DNA of 64,000 nucleotides from Chinchilla lanigera (taxonomy: Eukaryota; Chordata; Mammalia; Rodentia; Chinchillidae): positions 6,598,489-6,662,488 of the forward strand of contig NW_004955418.1 in assembly GCF_000276665.1 (NCBI RefSeq), in the 5' to 3' direction. This document shows, in pieces, positions 23,356 to 34,696 of this stretch (the first letter of the stretch is position 1; every line of letters begins with the position of its first letter). A program made the position numbers and the translations under genes. The notes under the pieces are model-generated. The model was not told the origin of the DNA. It did no database searches and saw only the letters and a list, made by a program, of their open reading frames with translations.

Positions 23356-25630
23356 CCACCAAAGCACACTTAGAACTGACATAAATAACTCCGTGTTGTT
23401 GACACAAGGGCCACTGGTTATCTTGCAAAAGGGCCAAGGCAAAAATCTGCTTGCAAATGGCAAGATTTTTAAATATTAACTAAATAGTGGTAGAAATTGG
23501 GAAGAATCATAGCCTTGTTCATATTCCTTTCTCAAGAGCAACAGTTTCCCAACTGTAATTTCTGTCTGAAGGAGATAAACCATTCTTTTCATTTAGACTA
23601 TATTAGAAAATTTTGCTTTGCTTGATATTTAACCATGTTTTTCATGTTAGTACAATTTTTTTGTGACACATTATGCTTTCATAATAGAAACTTAGTTCCA
23701 TCCTGCTGTGATTAAATGTCATGATCAGCTGAAAAGAGGCAATTTGTACCTGATTCTTGTTTGTCATGAAGAAAATCCTAACATTAGGTGGTCATATACC
23801 TATCCCAAGTTCATATATTTAAAAATATGTATATCATTATATCTGTTTGTGTGTGTGTATATATATATATATACATAATATATACATATGTGTGTACATG
23901 TGTAATATTCATTTTATTATTTATAGATACATTTTAGTATTTATAGATACAAATTTCATCTGTCTACATTTCATTTAAAATGAATTCTGATTTTGATTTA
24001 AGTAACTAATTTTTATTTCATTAACTACTCCCTACCTGAACTAGTGGAATGATATCCTTAGCTTGTTAAAGTTTGTTTTATGTAGGGTGTTTTTTAAAAT
24101 AAATTATATTGACTCCTTATTTTCCAAGCTGATGAAAGGCTATCATATAGTAGTAGATAAGTCATAGAGTATTATTTTTCTCCCTACATAAGCAATATCT
24201 AAATTCTAAAGACAGAAAGAGATAAAATAGTAAGAGAAATTTAAATCTGAAAGAGCATGTTATTCTTGCAAAATGGGAGAGGTGAACATAGGAATCTACA
24301 TACTGTAACGGCCACCTTCTATTTTATAGCCCTGCTTGGACAAGAACATAGTAAAATGCAGGCCAAACACAATCTTCCTGCCCAGCACTCTAAAACCAAT
24401 GTTGTCTCTCCATATATTAGAAGGAAAACAGTATCAGTCAAGAAAAGGAATTGAGTAAAAAGCAGTAGAGAAATCCTACCTTACGAACATGGTATGAACT
24501 ATTTTAATTAAAAGGGACTAAGGGACAGATTCACTCAAACACTTCCACACAAATGAAAGAGCGTTCATTTGTCAGACAAAAAAGCTAGGTATTAAACTGA
24601 AGAGCCATGAAGCAACTGTATAGCTACCTAGACTCCAAGATCGTGGATTCCTCTCCTGAAGGCTCTGCTAGTTTCAGTATATGCTCAATTTCCCTCAGAC
24701 CTCTCAGAGTCATCTAGCTCGGGAGCTAGTCTTTCTAAAGTTTCCATCTTTTCAGTCCCTTTAGTTGTTGTTCAGGGCTTCCTTTACACCTCTTTATAGG
24801 TACACGAGTGATTTAATTAGGTTATTTGACACTGTCTATATGCAGTGCCATTGCCTTTTTAATAAAGCCATCGTGAGTATTAACCCCAGGCTTCTGCATC
24901 TGTGTGTCTAGATGCATTCTTTTGTGCACACTAGGTATTTTATGTGTCGAGGCATGTTCTTTTGTGCTGTTAGTCACTTATCCTTTGGTGAGTTCGTTTC
25001 AATCTTTGCCCGTACATATAACCCATCTGAGGCATACTCTGACATTATATGAACCTGGGAAATGGGGAAAATTAAGAAACACTTTTTAGATGTGCCTATA
25101 TAAGGTCTAAGGAAACATCTTCTAACCTACCACACTTTAGGAAAGTTGATTTAGGTTTTCTTCCTCTCCCCTCTTTCCAGAATGGTCCAGTACAAATAAG
25201 TGGTACCTTCACTTTGCTTTCTTTTTGCTTCTCATATCTTACATAATTTAGTTGTGAGGATCAAGGCTGAGGGATTTCCGATTATGTCATTGACATCCCC
25301 ATCTCCTATTTGAGCATGGTTTTGTTGTCCACAACCCTTTGGCTTTGTCTGAGAATAAAGCCATAGCACATTTGTTAGCCTAGTATTTAGCAGGAAGCAT
25401 TCTTTAATGCCTGTCATTTGTTCTCACCAGTAGTTGATATGTATACTCCAAGTTACGTTTGTGTCTTCCCCTAGTGCCATAGCTTACAATAGAGTAATGT
25501 TTACTCATAATGGCAATGGCATATATTCTTTACTTTGAAGCACAGAAATCCTATTACATTTACTAATAATTTGCTCAGCAGGAATGCCTTCCACTCTGAT
25601 TACCTACGATAATTACTTAGGAGTTACGGC
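23356..25630 (+). other. Intron with one AT/TG microsatellite
   Basis: A TG/TA dinucleotide run lies at 23845-23902, and a 20-bp-period imperfect direct repeat (TTTATAGATACATTTTAGTA region) at 23920-23955. Several open frames here (for example 24257-24454, 24904-25089 and 25232-25417 minus) show no recognisable product. Confidence 0.5.
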
Positions 25631-25639
25631 TTCTATTGT

Positions 25640-26060
25640 ACCTAGAAGTTCCCCCAAAGCCACATATGCTCATAGGTAGGGCCTTTCAGAGCTGGCTAGA
25701 TCTAGGGAATGTAATCCTGGGATTAAAGGTGTGTGGTGCTAAATGAATCCACTGATTGAAATTAGCATAGTTTCATGGATAAAACTGAATGGGTTTCCTG
25801 AAATCAGAAGCCCCGTGCTGGTTATGGGCACCGCCACTCAAATAGTTTGTAGCCTGGATGTGATGAAAAGAAAGAGCTGGCTCAGTCCTCTGCTGCTTCA
25901 GTGCCATCACATGAACTGTTCCTCCTCTGTGTTGTTCTGCTGCCTTGGAGCCCTCCAACTATGGACTGAAACCTCCACAAACTGAGAGCTGGAATAAACC
26001 TTTCCTCCATTAACATTGGGTGTGGGGTATTTTGCCCCAGCAGCAAGAAAAGTAACCAAG
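25640..26060 (+). mobile_element. MaLR-type solo LTR, plus strand
   Basis: The order is AGTTCCCCCAAAGCCACAT, TAGGTAGGGCCTTTCAGAGC, then TGTTCTGCTGCCTTGG, CTATGGACTGAAACCTCCAC, GAGCTGGAATAAACCTTTCC and CCCCAGCAGCAAGAAAAGTA. It follows rodent ORR1/MST-like LTRs. An AATAAA polyadenylation signal sits at 25993-25998, in the sense of FBXL17. No coding region of the element is present. Confidence 0.75.
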
Positions 26061-26395
26061 ACCCTAGGCATACTTTAAACAGAACCTGTAAGAAGTGGGG
26101 CTCATAGAAGGTAGTTAGATTACTGGGCAAGGTCCTCTCAGGAGTGGTCAATGTAGTTCTTATGGAGTCTCAGTTCCTGCTTGGGCAAGTCGTTATAAAA
26201 GGGCATGCCTGATCCTTCTCTGCTTTCTGTCTTTTTGTTTCACCACGAAATCTCTTTCTTTGTGAGTGTCCTTGTCCTGTTATCCACAGTGATGTCATGG
26301 AGACAAGTCGGCCCTTACAAGAGCTGTTGGACTTCTGGAAACAGGAGCTAAATAAACCTCTTCTCAATTTTTTTTTACAGATTTAGAAAGAACCA
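26061..26395 (+). mobile_element. Second MaLR (MST-like) solo LTR, plus strand
   Basis: AAGAAGTGGGGCTCATAGAA, TTACTGGGCAAGGTCCTCTC, TATAAAA at 26194-26200, and CAGGAGCTAAATAAACCTCT (AATAAA at 26351-26356) follow the MST LTR order. It lies directly after the first LTR in the same orientation. Boundaries are approximate. Confidence 0.6.
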
Positions 26396-26407
26396 GAGCC
26401 AGTATGT

Positions 26408-26525
26408 AACATGATAGCATGATTTTAAAATGTCATATTGTTAACATATATCAAAATGTAACATTGTATCTCTTAAATATAGACAATTATTATTTGTTGA
26501 TTAAAAATAACATTAATTTTTTTAA
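26408..26525 (+). mobile_element. L1 3'-terminal fragment
   Basis: AACATATATCAAAATGTAAC, ATTGTATCTCTTAAATATAG and ACAATTATTATTTGTTGATT then AAAAATAA match in order a known L1M/L1P-type 3' end ('tatacaattattatttgtcaattaaaaataa'). Confidence 0.6.
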
Positions 26526-26646
26526 ATGCCACTGCCAGGCCCACTCCCAGAGGATAAAACCAGAGTTTCTGTGGAGCATGGAGCTAGATGATGAGACCAA
26601 AGCACTCAAACCTAGTACAGCCTTCAAATATTCTGAGTAGCTTTCA

Positions 26647-26676
26647 TGTGTGTGTGTGTGTGTGTGTGTGCGCGCA
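26647..26676 (+). repeat. (TG)n microsatellite ending in CGCGC
   Basis: About a dozen TG units end in GCGCGC, an alternating purine-pyrimidine run with Z-DNA potential. Confidence 0.95.
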
Positions 26677-26737
26677 GATTATCATCCCTGTATCAAATTT
26701 ACTAAATCTGACTCTTGTGGCAGGCGAGGGAAGGCAT

Positions 26738-26767
26738 AGGGCTAGAGCTAACAGGGCTAGAGCTAAG
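26738..26767 (+). repeat. 15-bp tandem duplication
   Basis: AGGGCTAGAGCTAAC is followed by AGGGCTAGAGCTAAG; the units differ only at the last base. Confidence 0.9.
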
Positions 26768-27570
26768 AGTGAGACAGTTCAGAGCTCTGTAGATAGTATT
26801 TTTTGTTCTTCACTCTGGTGAATTTTATGATTAGATTTAGATACCGTTGATCAAGATAACACTGTCCTCTTATATCAAAAGAATATGGATGAAAAAAATC
26901 TATGGCGTTTGTTTTTAATGACATTTTTCAAGCCTCTGAGTGTAAGAACCTCACCCTTACTCCTTGAACTCAGCCTTTCATACTCTCATTTCTGTGTACA
27001 GAAAGGCAGTTGACCTGCTCCATCGGGCTGCAGTTATCAGCCTGTTAGTTATGTGGTAAACACACCGGGGCCTAAAAAAGCAAGACCTGGGCATGAAGAA
27101 AGGTATGATGAACCTGGAAGTGTCGCATCTTTTGTGTTACTGGTTTTCACTTACCTGCAGCCATTTATATTTTTTAGTAACAATAACATTTGTTCAAACC
27201 CCTTCTTGAGAAGTCAAATGTGAAAGCCTAAAATTAGACTTTTAAAGATAGAAACAAAAGATTTTAACCAATGGTCCTGGCATCTTTTTTTAATGAGAAT
27301 TGGTGTTCGTTATAAAGATAAAATAACACTTATTAAAATGGTGCTATATCTCAGGAATTGTATCTGAGACAAATTGTAGCAGATCCTAAGATGAATGTAG
27401 AACAGATATGCCACAAGACAGGTTCCTCAAGAAATCTTTTCTTTCGTGTTTATGTTTACATTCTTTGTTACTTAGCTGCTCTCCAACCAAGACTAACCTC
27501 ATTGTTTCTTATATTAAATAATTATATACAAGAGTTCTCGCTCTGTTAGTCCTATTTTATATTTATTAAG
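26768..27570 (+). other. Intron without recognised features
   Basis: No repeat or gene I can support. Confidence 0.55.
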
Positions 27571-27574
27571 TTAA

Positions 27575-27675
27575 TCAATTCTTATAACAACCCGTCTTAA
27601 GAAGTTATTATTAGTATGATTATTGTTATTTTCGTTTATAGATGATAAAACTGAGAAATAAGACATTTTGCTGTT
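27575..27675 (+). repeat. MIR SINE remnant, 3' half
   Basis: AATTCTTATAACAACCCGTC, TTATTATTAGTATGATTATT and TATAGATGATAAAACTGAGA match 'aatcctcacaacaacc ... attattatccc ... cagatgaggaaactgag' in order. Confidence 0.75.
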
Positions 27676-28405
27676 TTTAAGTGACTCCAAAGTTTTCTGT
27701 ATTAATTATTTATTTCTCTTAATTAATTATTGAATGATTATATGTGGTGATTATATTGGCCAAAATCTAATGTAGAACTCTAATTTTAAAATTGTATGGA
27801 GTGATCCTTTTGTCTTGGTTTAAGGACCAAATTTGTTTTTACTTTCAAAACACCAATTGTAGGATTACTATCCATTTCAAAACAAGTAATCATATCCATC
27901 TGCACCGCCTCCACCCCTTTTCCTCCTGGAGAGATAGCTCCCACTGTGTCTGATCAAGCTGAAGGGAGAAGGGTGATAGGTAAGGCACTTAGCTTCAAGT
28001 TGTCTAATTACTCTTCTCTCATAGTGGAATGCCAGAAGAAAGCATATTTTTAGCAGATGAAGAAAAGTTCCTTCCTTTTTTTAAATTTTATATCTAGAAC
28101 AGGGTGCTCGGATGCCATTCTGGAATCCAATTTCAGACTCACAATCTCTTCCTTGTAGAGAAATCAGAAGGGGTTTGAGGAGGAGCAGAAAAGAACTTAA
28201 TACTTTTCCTTTGGAGCCCAGCAGTAGTGATCTTCTTTGAGTAGACATCTAGGTACAGTCCAACAGAAGAAATGTAGAAAAGTTAACCAGTTTCATATTC
28301 CTCTTAGTTCTGCAAGTTACATTATGAGTTACTTAGGTTATTTATCTAGAAATACTATGAACTCTAAACACACCCTTATTTACATATTCTTATGACAACA
28401 TACCA
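27676..28405 (+). other. Intron without recognised features
   Basis: No supported repeat or gene. Confidence 0.55.
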
Positions 28406-28407
28406 TG

Positions 28408-28604
28408 AAGCCAGGTATGGCCCGTGCCTGTCATCCCAGCACTCTGAGAGGCTGAGGCAGGAAGATCACCAGTTTGAGCCCAGCAGGCAACTTAGGAATT
28501 TAGCAAGACTATGACTTAAAAAATAATAACAAACAAAACTGGGGTTGTACCTCAGTGTAAAGACCCCACTTTCAATTCCTAGTACAGAAAAAAACAAAAA
28601 TAAG
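28408..28604 (+). repeat. B1-dID composite SINE
   Basis: GCCAGGTATGGCCCGTGCCT, CATCCCAGCACTCTGAGAGG and GCTGAGGCAGGAAGATCACC form the B1 half. After an A-rich linker, CTGGGGTTGTACCTCAGTG and CAATTCCTAGTACAG form the ID half, then an A-rich tail. This is the clearest full dimer in the window. Confidence 0.92.
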
Positions 28605-28767
28605 ACCCCCCAGGTAAGTAGATATAATACACATTTAGATTGCTGTTTGTGGTTATCCTCATTATCAGATATAATCAAGTGACTTATTTGCACAAGATTC
28701 TTTCTTTGCCCAATTTCTTTACTGTATGAGAAAATTTAGTCTTGGGGTTAAATTCCAGGATGGATGT

Positions 28768-29085
28768 ATTAGTCAGCTCTCCCATCTCTTAGACAAAATA
28801 CCAGATGTGCATACCTTAAAGGAGAAAGAGTTCAGTATGCAGTTGGCAGGCCAGGAAGCAAAAACGTCATGGTAGCAAAACTGCATAGTTCATTGTTGGC
28901 AGGAAGTAGAGCAGAGGAAGAACACTAGAGAGGACAGGTGGGGAACTGTACGTAGTACAAGGGCCAGATCTCCGTGACCTACGCAGGCACGCCCAGAAGC
29001 CAGGAGTGTGCTCTATAAGTTTGCTAAAGATTTCTTAAGCCACTGAGGTTGACATATCCGGATTAATGGTCACAACGGGCAATAC
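28768..29085 (-). mobile_element. MaLR-type solo LTR, minus strand
   Basis: On the + strand it reads TATTAGTCAGCTCTCCCATC, AGACAAAATACCAGATG, CAGGCCAGGAAGCAAAAACG, GTCATGGTAGCAAAACTGC, then CCTACGCAGGCACGCCC. This is the antisense order of rodent MaLR LTRs ('gtcactgtgacaaaatacctgag ... catcatggtgg'). It is old and non-coding. Confidence 0.62.
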
Positions 29086-32000
29086 CTATGTGATCATCAT
29101 ACTAGTTTTTACCTTTATTTTTAATTAGCACAAAAATTTCAAATATAGTATAATATCTAGATGAATCATTTCATTCTTTTAATTCATTTAAGCAAGATTT
29201 TCACATTTAAAAACTAAACATCTAAATTTGATTTATTATCATGAGAACCTATTATTTGGGTGTTTGATGTTTCATTCATATTTTTAAATCTTTAGTCTTA
29301 ATGCATTGTTCTAATTTTTATAGAATCATTTGTCCTTTGCACAAATATTACTAAAACTAAACTAAGAAAAGGGGCTATTTGTAGAAGCATATGTATTCAA
29401 TTCATAGCAATTCTTCAATGTTCTAAAGGTGTTGGTTTTGCTTATTAAAGTATTAGCACCCTGTACAATATCTTCAAGAGAAAATGATTGGAAAAAATCT
29501 TTTTAAATTGCCAAAGTGGAAGGAAATATTGACCAATAAGATCCTAGATTATTCTGTTTCTGCAGTAGAAAAAAGTGGAAATAAATTGAAAGGTGATACC
29601 TTGCTAGACTCCTAGATATAAGATTACTTGGTTTAAGAATAATCACAGAATTGAGAATGTTGTATTTATATTATATATAGACTATATTATTATGAATAGA
29701 ATTTCTGAATATTTTGTGTCTTAGGCCTTATATTTTTTTTAAAGAGGCATGTTAAAATTGGCAGTGTGTACTAAAGAAAACCTGAGGATGTTTTTCCTTT
29801 TCTGGTGTTCTTAAATGATCGTTGATAGACTTCTGCATGTCTGTTTTCAAGCAACTATGTAACATTTTTGACCTGAGTTTATTTGTAACTATGAATTTTA
29901 AAATGTTGGTAAATTTGTATAGGCTTGTGGAAATTTTACTAGCCTTAAAATTAGGGCAAAAAATGTTCAACCTTATCAACATAGTTTTCTCACAGTTGAA
30001 CTAAAAGGTAAAAATTGCATTTTTTACTAGAAACTTCAGTCCACAAATCTGATATTTATAATACATTGTAAAATTTTGAGAGACTAATAATTTTCAAAAT
30101 TGTCATTATGAATGGAGCTACACATTTGTAAGTAAGTGTACCACTCTACTAATTAGAAAGTGATAGTGCATTAATGTAAATGTGATTTACTTTTTAAAAC
30201 ATTTCATTGTTATCAAAATAATTGAATCAAAATATAATGCAATAGAGTATTCTACTTTAACCCCACATGCTAAGTGATATGATTTAGGCAATTAAATAGT
30301 TTAATTGATTTTAATATATATCATTTTTACATTCAAGAGACTTAAGGTGACATATTGGGATTTGAATTCTTTAGCATGAATGGAAATACTTGAATCCTTA
30401 TGTATATTGCAAATGAAATGGTAAATATATCATTTTTGTTAAGTTTCTGTTATATTGTTCTAATATTTAATTGCTTTTTCCTTTGTGTTTAGTGTATTTT
30501 TCTTTACCCTAAAAGGGGATTAATTTGTGAATGTTGATATCGTTTGTAAGTAGATGTCAAAGATGCTAACAAAAACGTGTCTGTTAGAATAATTGTTCAT
30601 TTCAGGTTTTCTTATATTCATTATATTTGGTTTGACAGAGCAAGAATCATATTTATCAGTATAGAAAGCATATTAGGCACTGAAATACTTGCTCCATCCA
30701 TGCATATATATATTATCTCATAAATTTATTATGATTATTGTGTAAATTAAATTCAGCAATGTTGATTTAATAGATTATATTTCTGGCCAGAAAAACAAAC
30801 ATTTAAGATCATATTATAGCTTTCTAAAATTATAATTGTATGTTTTTATCATATCTTTTCAAATATTTTCAGGGCTTTACAAAAAACTGTAAAGTCCCTT
30901 ATACACATTGTCCAATTTGAACAGTGACCAATAGATGGCTAAGCTTGTTTTGTTTATACTCGCATCTTCTATATCTACTTTCTTTCCATGTAATATATTA
31001 TTTTGAAGTAAATCCACAAAAATTATATTTTGCTTAAAATTTTTGATATTTAGTCATTTAATGAACTTGAGTGTTTAATATTTGGGTGAAGTTGTTATTG
31101 TTGTGGGGGGGATGTGGTTTTGTTCTTTTGGGGCTAACTGCAAATTTGTGGATAGCTGACCATTTAACCTTCCGTGGTGCTATTGCTTTCAGACAAATGG
31201 AAATCATTCAGTATTCACTTTAGGATTAGTTGCCATAATTTAATACAAGATCATTCTAACTTAATAATATGTAGATTAGATGGCCTGATAAAATGCCTTC
31301 AGATGTTCTCTGTTATGTTTCCAAGAAAACAAGAGACCAGTTTATGAAGTCCACTTAGGGAGGTCTGAAAACACACACAACATCACAGGCACAAATAGAT
31401 AGCAAATTTTGACAAGCTTTCAGCAGTAAAGCCAGAATGTTGTCCAAGGTAATCCTGGAAGAGCTACACAATCCGCACCACCTCTACTGAACTTTTAGCT
31501 TTCTCTTGAGACCCTTGGCAACATGCCATATCAGCCGATGCCAGCAGTACAAGGACTAATCATCCTTAGATGTGGCATGCTCTGAAGGTGCATATAATTC
31601 TTGCAAAACCTGAAATAGGATCACAAGACTGAAGCATCTATTTCCAATTAATTTGGTCACAGGAGTTTATCTGTCATCTTCGTTCTGTCACAGCAGTTTG
31701 TGGTAAACCTGCTTCGTATGGATTATCAAATATTAAGAACAGTGGATTGCAGAATTTTCCCCCCAGTCAGTTCCTATTTTGTCACTTTTGGTTTAAAGTA
31801 GATGAAACTAGCCATGGGTTTAAAAATGAACTTGACATTTTCAAACTTCCATGAAAAGGAATTGGTCAAACTTCTGGCACAGTGACATAGTAGCTTAGCA
31901 TACACCCCATACTAATTCATTCCGATTTTCTACAAAAAATTAATACAAAGTTTTTACTTTACAAAAATACTTACAACTTCAGCAACAAAAAAGGTCTCTT

Positions 32001-32555
32001 CTTCTTGCTCAAAAAAGCATATATGAATATTTTATCTGTAATACTGTATCCTTATTATACTAAAATGAATAATTGTTTTCTGAATAATATATCTCAATAT
32101 TTAAATAGCTCTTATTTACCTGAAAGACATTAAAAATGTTTTCTTCTGTGGTCATGTAATTCCAGTGAAAAATAGGTAGGAATTTAGGTGGTATGATAAC
32201 TATTTTTAATTTTTCTTTGACTTTGAGTCAGATGTTTTAGGTTATTTTTGGTTATAAGGAAAGGCCTTGCCTGAGTTTTAGTAAGTAATGGAAAAGACCA
32301 TTAGAAGGATGCAAGTGATATAACACACGGATGCCAGAAACCCAGGGGCATCTGAGAACTGAAACTTTCTGCCTGGCTTCCTATACCCTGATCCTAGGTC
32401 CATAGGAACTTTGGGGACCTCATCAACATGAGGAACTAAATCTTTGTTGATACTGTTTTTCCTACAGTATATATTCCCTTAGTGAAATGCTATGTATGAA
32501 TTCTATAAAAAGTAAGAATCGGATATGATTTGTTAAAAATTCATAAACTTTTTTT
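29086..32555 (+). other. Intron, largely unique
   Basis: A long AT-rich stretch, about 3.5 kb, free of recognisable SINEs. A less AT-rich, complex part at 31370-31800 stands out (see findings). A GGGGGG run lies near 31107. Open frames at 29752-29982 (minus) and 29822-30004 overlap each other on opposite strands and are unsupported. Confidence 0.55.
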
Positions 32556-32557
32556 GT

Positions 32558-32692
32558 TTGATTTTTGAGACAGAGTCTCAGTATGTAATTTAGGATGGCC
32601 TTGAACTCACTGTGCAGCCCAGCCTGTCCTTGAATTTATGCCGATCCTCCTGCTCAAGTTCCCAAGTACTGGTGTGCGCCACCATACCAGGC
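32558..32692 (-). repeat. B1 SINE, minus strand
   Basis: TTTTTGAGACAGAGTCTCAG, GGATGGCCTTGAACTCACTG, TGCCGATCCTCCTGCTCAAG and GTGTGCGCCACCATACCAGG show an antisense B1. Similar flanks (AAATTCATAAA upstream, AAATTTATAAA downstream) may be a decayed target-site duplication. Confidence 0.93.
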
Positions 32693-32772
32693 TTGCAAAT
32701 TTATAAAATTTAATTACTTTCAAGTTTAGGAAGATGGAAATAGGGCTATAACACTTTGAAAATATTTTAAAT

Positions 32773-32833
32773 ATCTAAGATTTCCCTTATAATAGATGTG
32801 GGAATTTAAGATTAATATCCGCATGTAAATTGG
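32773..32833 (+). repeat. Local duplication B, donor copy
   Basis: This 61-bp segment is repeated at 33943-34003, 1,170 bp downstream in the same orientation, with two substitutions (32783 and 32821). This copy lies in ordinary intron while the other lies inside an L1, so this one is the likely source. Confidence 0.92.
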
Positions 32834-33536
32834 CCATTTTCATGCATCAACTCAGAAAGAGAAAGCTGAAAATTCAAAATCCTATCTAAACAAACTATCA
32901 GGGCTATGCTTACTAGACAGTCTGCTGGTAACAGAAATGTTGACTTTATAAAAGTTGCTTATATTTCAGGGGGGAGGGTTGGATACTCCATTTCTTCCGT
33001 TTCTTCTCTTTTGTATCCTAATTTTTTTTTTTTTTTTTGCTTTAAACACGATAAACCAATCCAGAGCACCATTCCCACCTTCTTTCTCATTGTGTCCTCT
33101 GCTTCCTCCTATCTGTCCCTTTTGTTATTCCCTGCTATGCTCAATCTCTTCTGTTTCCATTGCTACCATGTGTTTTTACCAGTGGAGTATGATGCATCTA
33201 TGCAGAATGGCTGGAACCGTATCACAAGATACCTGTTTACAGTCCTCTCCAGACTTTGCATTCTTCTCTCTGCTACCTTAAATGTTGTGACATTCTTATG
33301 ATTATCTAACTAGATGGGGCCATAAGTTCATCCCCAAAAGAGAAGATAGAGACCTCAAGGCTCCCACCTAGGTTTTCAACTGTCATCACAGATAAAAAGG
33401 AATTCTAGGATACATCAGTGAGAGGCATAGATGGATTTATTAGGGAGTAAGTGGAAATAGGGAAAGGTATTCAGTTTGAGAAGCCGAAAGAGGCACAGCT
33501 CTGATGAATTGAATTAGACTGGCCCATTAGCACAAG
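32834..33536 (+). other. Intron upstream of the L1
   Basis: It contains a T-run (about 33021-33038) followed by pyrimidine-rich sequence to about 33180. The overlapping open frames at 32906-33301 and 32955-33281 are driven by that composition and have no recognisable domain. Confidence 0.55.
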
Positions 33537-33633
33537 AAGGAGACAAGAAGAGAAGCATCAAGATGGTGGAGTGATAAGAAGCAGAGAAAAAGCCTTTCTG
33601 AGAGTTACTGTCAAAATGCTGAAATGTAGCAAC

Positions 33634-33840
33634 ATGAGAAAGACAAGAAAGGAGGGAAGTGGATCGTCTGGACCCAGGAAGGATCTGAAGCATGAATTGA
33701 AGCCTACACAGAGAGTGAAGAGAGAAACTTCAACAAAGAAGATGGTAGCCAATGGTACCCTCACCCTGGAAAGACATAACAAGGACTACAACCCCATGAA
33801 CCCCAACAGAAGGCTTCTACCAGGGAAGGCAAACAGTTAA
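33634..33840 (+). pseudogene. L1 ORF1 remnant with the core missing
   Basis: From ATG at 33634 to TAA at 33838-33840 the frame stays open (68 codons) and begins MRKTRKEGSGSS, a basic start like L1 ORF1. It ends LERHNKDYNPMNPNRRL, which loosely recalls the ORF1 C terminus of other L1s (an 'LERNN-YQPL' pattern). The coiled coil and RNA-recognition core expected of a roughly 300-residue ORF1 protein are absent. The same frame is open upstream to an ATG at 33571. Confidence 0.45.
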
Positions 33841-33942
33841 ACAGAGAGGGGAAAAAGAAGAGGGGGAGCTAGCAATAGGAAAATAACATGACAAGGATAA
33901 ATCAATACATACTTAAAACCATCAATCTAAGATTAATGGGTA

Positions 33943-34003
33943 ATCTAAGATTACCCTTATAATAGATGTGGGAATTTAAGATTAATATCCCCATGTAAAT
34001 TGG
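33943..34003 (+). repeat. Local duplication B, copy inserted in the L1
   Basis: The sequence is 59 of 61 identical to 32773-32833. It interrupts the beginning of L1 ORF2, between ATCTAAGATTAATGG and CAATTCACCAATTAAAAGAC, so it arose after the L1 landed. The upstream junction shares the motif ATCTAAGATT with the inserted sequence. Confidence 0.9.
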
Positions 34004-34030
34004 TGAATTAATAGTCTCAATTCACCAATT
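33998..34030 (+). repeat. Perfect 12-bp inverted repeat at the insertion junction
   Basis: AATTGGTGAATT (33998-34009) and AATTCACCAATT (34019-34030) are exact reverse complements separated by 9 nt. The right arm is native L1 sequence; the left arm spans the end of the templated insertion. Confidence 0.95.
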
Positions 34031-34696
34031 AAAAGACACAGGCTGGCAGATCTAACAGTATGCTGCATACAAGAAATACATTTGATTCAAAAAGAAATTC
34101 ATAGACTAAAAATTAAAGGATTAAAAACAATTCTGTACGTCAGAGGAACCCAGAAAAAAGTAGGAGTAGCTATTCTACTTGCAGATAAAGTGGATTTTAA
34201 GCTAAGACTGATTATCAGCGATAAAGAAGGTCACTACATACTTGTAAAGGGAACAATCCAAGAGGAAGAGATAAGAATCATAAATACATATGCAACAAAT
34301 ACCAGTGCACCCAGCCATATAAAACAAATATTAACAGGCATGAAAAATCAAATAATCACTAATACAGTTGTATTGAGGGATGCAAAGGATTTGAAATTAT
34401 CTCATGCATATTATCAGACCATAGTGCAATGAAATTGGAAGTCAATGGCAAAAGGAACCACAAGAACTTCATAAACACATGGAAATTATATAGCATCTTC
34501 CTGAACAACCAATGGGTCACAGATGAAATTTAAGAAGAAATTAGAAAATTTCTACAATGAAATGTTAATGACACTACAACATACCAGAACTTATAGGTCA
34601 CAATTAAAGTGGTTCGAAGAAGGAAATTTATAGCAGTGAATACCCATATCAGGAAAACAGAGCAAGTGCAAATAAATAACTTAATGGTGAATTTCA

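Noticed and set aside
25743..26151. Overlapping open frames of 61-89 codons
   Set aside because: They lie in decayed MaLR LTR sequence on both strands, which is non-coding.
32906..33301. 131-codon and overlapping 108-codon open frames
   Set aside because: Both read a T-run and pyrimidine-rich sequence in two different frames, and neither has a recognisable domain.
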